In this document: piece by piece, positions 60,468 through 64,000 of the stretch
Layout: the number at the start of each line of letters is the position of its first letter
Numbering within the stretch: position 1 is the stretch's first letter
Assembly: GCA_016280725.1 (NCBI GenBank)
Contig: JAEEHF010000047.1
Coordinates: 1 to 64,000, forward strand
Reading direction: 5' to 3'
Source: Bacillota bacterium
Lineage (GTDB): Bacteria > Bacillota > Clostridia > TANB77 > UBA1234
Length of the DNA stretch: 64,000 bases
Program-made: the position numbers and the translations under genes
Notes under the pieces: model-generated
The model's database searches: none
Told to the model about the DNA's origin: nothing
What the model saw: the letters and a program-made list of their open reading frames with translations, nothing else

Positions 60468-62495
60468 ATGTTTCATGCCAGCCATGAAGAAAACGCATAT
60501 TTAGATAAAGTCGTTCAAATCATTAAAGGAAAATTGGCTGAAATTATAAGTAGAATCGACAAATATGGAATTTCTATTCATGATAGCAAAAGAAACCTTT
60601 GGGAAAACATTTATGAACTCGATCCTGTAGAAATTGCACAAACCAGGCAAGATATTGAAGCTGAAATAAGCGAAGGGCAACGCGCTGTTAAGGACAAGCA
60701 AAATTTGGAAAGACTACTAGTAAATCCCTATTTTGCTAGAATTGACTTTTTGCAAGATGGTGAAAAGGAACCTGCTTCAATTTACATTGGAATCAGCGCC
60801 CTACTCGACTTAAATCAGCCAGAAGGCCTAGAGATGGTAGTTTACGATTGGCGTGCTCCAATTTCTAGTATGTTTTACGCCTTTGAAACAGGGCCAGCAT
60901 CATTTGAGTCTCCAGAAGGTATAGTCACGGGAAACCTTTCTTTAAAGAGACAATTCAAAATCGAAAATGGTAGAATTGTTTATTACATAGATAGTAGTAC
61001 AACTATCAGTGACGATATCCTTATGGAATGTCTTGCAAAAAGCTCCGCACCGCAGATGCACAATATTGCTTCAACTATCCAGCGTGAACAAAACACTGTT
61101 ATTAGAAGCGATGGTTCCAACAACCTCATAGTACAAGGTGCAGCTGGTTCTGGAAAGACTTCAATTGCACTCCACAGGGCAGCTTATCTTCTATATAAGT
61201 TTGCAGGAAGTATTACAGCGAAAGACATCTTAATCATTTCGCCAAACAAATACTTCACTGAGTACATTTCAAACGTCTTACCTGAGCTCCAAGAAGAGAA
61301 TATTCTAGAATGTGAAGTTAATCAATTAGCTGAATCTGAACTTCCAAGCAACTTTCATTTTGAAGCACCTTGGGAACAAGCTGAGAAACTAATTGAGCGA
61401 CGTGACCTTAAGTATCTTCAAAGAGTTGCCTTTAAATCTTCTTCTGAGTTCTTTCATCTTCTTCGTGCTTTCATTGATAAAATGTGTATAGAATCCTTTA
61501 CTCCAACAGATTTAAGGCTTGGTGACCGTTTTATATCAAAGGAAATGCTTTTAAAGAAATACAACAATTATCAAAAGTATGCTCCACTAGTGCGAGTTAC
61601 CAAGATTTATGAAGACCTTGTTCAACTTGTCACTGGAGATAGAAGCAGGATTAATAAAGGCAAACTTAAAGAGCTAATCTTTAACATGTTTCATTACAAA
61701 GATTCAATTAGTTTGTATAACCTATTCTTAGAAAGCATCTCGAGAGAAGATATGTTTGTTGTAAGAAAAAGAAACTTTGAATATTCAGATCTTTTCCCTT
61801 TGGCCTACATAAAAGTCAGGATGGAAGGACCATCTAGAACATTCAGAATCAAGCATTTGATAATCGATGAAATGCAGGACTATACACCAGTTTGCTATGC
61901 ACTTATAAATGAACTTTTCAAATGTCCAAAGACTGTTCTAGGAGATATTGCACAATCAGTTACTGGAATAAGTACTACTTTAGATGATATTTCTAGTTCC
62001 TTTGAAAACAGCATTGTGGTTACTCTTAATAAAAGCTATCGTTCTACATCAGAGATAATCGAATTTGCTAAGAAAATAAGTCGAAGGGCAAACAACATTG
62101 AGCCTGTTTTAAGGCATGGTAACAAAGTACAAGTTACCGTATACTCTGATATTAACGCTCATGTCACGCAAGCGATTCAAAAGGCAAAAGCTTCCGGACT
62201 AAGTAGTATTGCAATTATTTGTAAGACTTACAAACAATCCCTTTCTTTGTATGAACAACTAAAAGACAATCCAGACATTTCACACATTACTGAACAAAGA
62301 GACTCTTTTGTAAAAGTTATGCCAATTCAAATGGCAAAGGGTCTTGAATTTGACTCAGTTATAGTTGTTGACTGCGATGATGATAATTATCATACGGAGA
62401 ATGAACGAGATCTTCTTTATGTAGCTTGCACAAGAGCAATGCACAATCTAGAGTTGATTTATTCTGGAAAGCTTACTCGTTTCGTTGAATTATAA
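60468..62495 (+). CDS. helD: HelD-like superfamily 1 helicase / RNA polymerase recycling factor
   Basis: This 675-residue UvrD/Rep-like motor has an N-terminal coiled coil (about residues 1-75) as in HelD, which inserts into RNA polymerase and releases it from DNA. Motif I is IVQGAAGSGKTSIALHRAAYL. Motif II is HLIIDEMQDYTPVCYALI, followed by TVLGDIAQSV; later motifs are LNKSYRSTSEIIEFA and QMAKGLEFDSVIVVD. VYDWRAPISSMFYAFETGPA is a HelD hallmark. GAGGAGG precedes the ATG. It is a single plus-strand gene divergent from the RiPP precursor. Confidence 0.9.
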   Translation: MFHASHEENAYLDKVVQIIKGKLAEIISRIDKYGISIHDSKRNLWENIYELDPVEIAQTRQDIEAEISEGQRAVKDKQNLERLLVNPYFARIDFLQDGEKEPASIYIGISALLDLNQPEGLEMVVYDWRAPISSMFYAFETGPASFESPEGIVTGNLSLKRQFKIENGRIVYYIDSSTTISDDILMECLAKSSAPQMHNIASTIQREQNTVIRSDGSNNLIVQGAAGSGKTSIALHRAAYLLYKFAGSITAKDILIISPNKYFTEYISNVLPELQEENILECEVNQLAESELPSNFHFEAPWEQAEKLIERRDLKYLQRVAFKSSSEFFHLLRAFIDKMCIESFTPTDLRLGDRFISKEMLLKKYNNYQKYAPLVRVTKIYEDLVQLVTGDRSRINKGKLKELIFNMFHYKDSISLYNLFLESISREDMFVVRKRNFEYSDLFPLAYIKVRMEGPSRTFRIKHLIIDEMQDYTPVCYALINELFKCPKTVLGDIAQSVTGISTTLDDISSSFENSIVVTLNKSYRSTSEIIEFAKKISRRANNIEPVLRHGNKVQVTVYSDINAHVTQAIQKAKASGLSSIAIICKTYKQSLSLYEQLKDNPDISHITEQRDSFVKVMPIQMAKGLEFDSVIVVDCDDDNYHTENERDLLYVACTRAMHNLELIYSGKLTRFVEL

Positions 62496-62497
62496 TT

Positions 62498-62528
62498 AAA
62501 AGCACCTCGAAAAATCGAGGTGCTTTTT
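62498..62528. terminator. Bidirectional terminator after helD
   Basis: AAAGCACCTCGA/TCGAGGTGCTTT stem with flanking A and T runs between converging genes. Confidence 0.88.
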
Positions 62529-63156
62529 ACATTAGGTTTGTTAAATATAACATTTTCTTCCACTCTTCATCAGAGATTAAATTATCAGTTGAAGTAATAT
62601 TTAGTTTTTTGATTACTTCAATTTCTCTCTTTGCTTCTTCAAGAGTTGCATCAGGACAATGTACATACTTCAAAAAGAAAGAATCAAATCTTCCTTCTTG
62701 AGAAATATAGCTATCAATCTTGCTAAACTTGTTATTATGAAATGTCCCAAGAAAACCAGGTTCAATATCTGATGCTTTTAGTCCAAGCTTATTAAGATCC
62801 GAAATAATCATAAATGTTCCGTTTCTAGAAGCATTAAGCTTATCTCGAATACACTTTTTCAGGCTCATTATTTCCTCAAGAAGTTCTTCATCCTTTGTTG
62901 AATCTTTTTCTAGAAACCAAACTTGAGCATAATTTCCAAAGATGTACTTAATGAGCCAAATATGTGCTTCAATTTCATCACCAAATAGACTTCCCTTTTT
63001 CTTTATTTCTTCCTTATTCAATTCCAAATGCATTTCATCCCAAGAATAAACATGATACTTACTTACAATCCTAAAACCATGATTAATTGTTTCGCTTTCA
63101 ATATAACTAAGATATCTTAGCCCATCTGGTTTGACTATTAGAATTGAATAGTCCAT
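62527..63156 (-). CDS. Divergent nucleoside diphosphate kinase-like protein
   Basis: This 209-residue protein begins YSILIVKPDGLRYLSYIE, the NDK KPDG motif. It ends with KYVHCPDATLEEAKREIEVI, matching the NDK catalytic His region (HGSDS...AxREI). The middle is expanded and divergent (typical NDKs are about 140 residues), with only a PGFLGTF segment resembling the PGTIRGDF stretch. It may transfer phosphate between nucleotides or use the fold for another purpose. The ATG at 63156 is chosen because of GGAG eight bases upstream. A near-consensus promoter precedes it. Confidence 0.7.
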   Translation of the reverse strand: MDYSILIVKPDGLRYLSYIESETINHGFRIVSKYHVYSWDEMHLELNKEEIKKKGSLFGDEIEAHIWLIKYIFGNYAQVWFLEKDSTKDEELLEEIMSLKKCIRDKLNASRNGTFMIISDLNKLGLKASDIEPGFLGTFHNNKFSKIDSYISQEGRFDSFFLKYVHCPDATLEEAKREIEVIKKLNITSTDNLISDEEWKKMLYLTNLM

Positions 63157-63192
63157 TGCCTTATCTCCTTTCAACAATTACTTTACGTGAAG

Positions 63193-63221
63193 TTTATAAT
63201 CTAAAACACTTCATTTGTCAA
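63193..63221 (-). promoter_or_regulatory. Promoter for the NDK-like gene
   Basis: Minus strand: TTGACA (63221-63216), a 17-base spacer, then TATAAA (63198-63193). Confidence 0.8.
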
Positions 63222-63262
63222 TAGTTCTTTGATGTGAGGAGAATTTTGTGGACTCGTATCAT

Positions 63263-63922
63263 TTAATATAGCTTGCTCAATGATTCTAGATTCTTATCAG
63301 AAGCCATTATCATTAATGTGTCACTTTCTAGCACTTCCGTACTAGCAGTTGGAAATACTACTTCCTCGCCTCTCTTCACGCAAACAACATTAAATGAATA
63401 CTTTTGCCTTAATGCAAGTTCACCAAAACTCTTTGAAACCCACGCTTTTGGTGCTGTTATTTCAAGTAAACTATGGTCTTTACCAAGTGCTAATTTATCT
63501 TTTATATATTTTGTTGTTAAACTACTTACCAATTTGTTTGCAGAATCAATTTCTGGTTGAACTATTTGATTAACGCCAATCATTTCAAGAAGTTTAACAT
63601 GTTTTTCATCTTTCGCTTTTGCAATTATACGAGGAATTCCAATATCTTTAAGTGTCAATGCAATCATTAAACTCGATTCTAAGTTTTCTCCAATACCTAT
63701 TATTACAGTATCAAAATCTTGTATTCCCGTTGCTAAAAGTACATCTTGATCAAGAGCATTCACTTGCATTGCTTTAGTAACATAAGGAACCGCTTCCTCA
63801 ACAAGAGCTTCATCTTCATCAATGGCTAAAACTTCACAATCATATTTTTCAAGTTGTCTAATTACTTGCATTCCAAATCTTCCAAGACCAATAACAGCAA
63901 CTTGCTCTAACCCTTTTTTCAT
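63263..63922 (-). CDS. ktrA: Potassium uptake regulatory protein KtrA/TrkA (RCK domain)
   Basis: This 219-residue cytosolic protein has an RCK_N nucleotide-binding domain (VAVIGLGRFGMQVIRQL, with acidic EVLAIDEDEALV) and an RCK_C domain (residues about 140-219). It forms an octameric ring that gates the membrane subunit KtrB in response to ATP, ADP or c-di-AMP in the family. AGGAGGAG precedes the ATG. The end of the probable ktrB gene lies 15 bases upstream, so the two form one operon. Confidence 0.9.
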   Translation of the reverse strand: MKKGLEQVAVIGLGRFGMQVIRQLEKYDCEVLAIDEDEALVEEAVPYVTKAMQVNALDQDVLLATGIQDFDTVIIGIGENLESSLMIALTLKDIGIPRIIAKAKDEKHVKLLEMIGVNQIVQPEIDSANKLVSSLTTKYIKDKLALGKDHSLLEITAPKAWVSKSFGELALRQKYSFNVVCVKRGEEVVFPTASTEVLESDTLMIMASDKNLESLSKLY

Positions 63923-63937
63923 AGCTAATCTCTCCTC

Positions 63938-64000
63938 CTATAATTTTATATCTGCTTTTGGATAATTAATTAAGTTGTTTTCTTTAAACCTTTTGCCCGC
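63938..64000 (-). CDS. C-terminal end of a membrane transporter, probably KtrB
   Basis: Twenty codons and a TAG stop are visible (KRFKENNLINYPKADIKL at the end). A short basic tail with a YP segment is usual at the end of KtrB/TrkH potassium channels. The next gene being ktrA supports the call, but the visible part is too short to prove it. Confidence 0.45.
   Translation of the reverse strand, partial: AGKRFKENNLINYPKADIKL

Overview
This window looks like a low-G+C, anaerobic Gram-positive chromosome, most likely class Clostridia. The inference rests on A+T-rich coding, strong AGGAGG ribosome sites, a desulfoferrodoxin, a 2-hydroxyacyl-CoA dehydratase-type activase, a Gram-positive type VII secretion ATPase, a Veg protein, an OLE-like RNA and type IV pilus genes without an outer-membrane secretin. 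No rRNA, CRISPR array or phage block was seen. Most genes are on the minus strand.

Layout. 1-3.3 kb: two exported proteins, the first an Ig-like surface protein cut by the window edge. 3.5-7.8 kb: a giant activase. 7.86-8.07 kb: a 213-nt imperfect palindrome, possibly 6S-like RNA. 8.1-10.4 kb: three unknown genes. 10.5-12.8 kb: rpmE, a composition-outlier orphan, and a probable OLE RNA with its membrane partner oapA. 12.8-18.4 kb: a minimal type VII locus (fused double WXG protein, EssC, EsaB/YukD). 18.5-24.2 kb: desulfoferrodoxin, a GreA-like factor, class I aldolase, a coiled-coil protein, dtd, yebC. 24.3-32.5 kb: cell-surface glycosylation genes around polA. 33-46.5 kb: a type IV pilus locus (pilC, pilB, minor pilins, a truncated prepilin peptidase, pilin, pilO, fused pilM-pilN) split by a REP-associated tyrosine transposase. 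46.7-56.3 kb: cell wall and housekeeping genes (M23 peptidase, thioredoxin, murI, gltX, tRNA-Leu, rel, recJ). 56.8-60.3 kb: a HAD phosphatase and a likely RiPP locus (56-residue precursor, radical SAM/SPASM enzyme, P-loop NTPase, C39-like cysteine peptidase). 60.5-64 kb: helD, a divergent nucleoside diphosphate kinase, ktrA and the end of probable ktrB.

Two features stand out. First, six clusters of ~35-nt repeats built on TGGGGACACGAC share one plan: repeat arms ending in GGGGACAGGTC, a variable centre, then arms in the opposite orientation. One centre is the transposase gene, two are hairpins, two are homologous ~150-nt non-coding cores, and one has no core. They look like one autonomous and several non-autonomous forms of a single mobile family. 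Second, the RiPP locus has a precursor in a short frame overlapped by longer spurious ones. It has its own promoter, an operator-like dyad, and a hairpin terminator before the maturase.

All functions are inferred from reading motifs and context; no database search was run.
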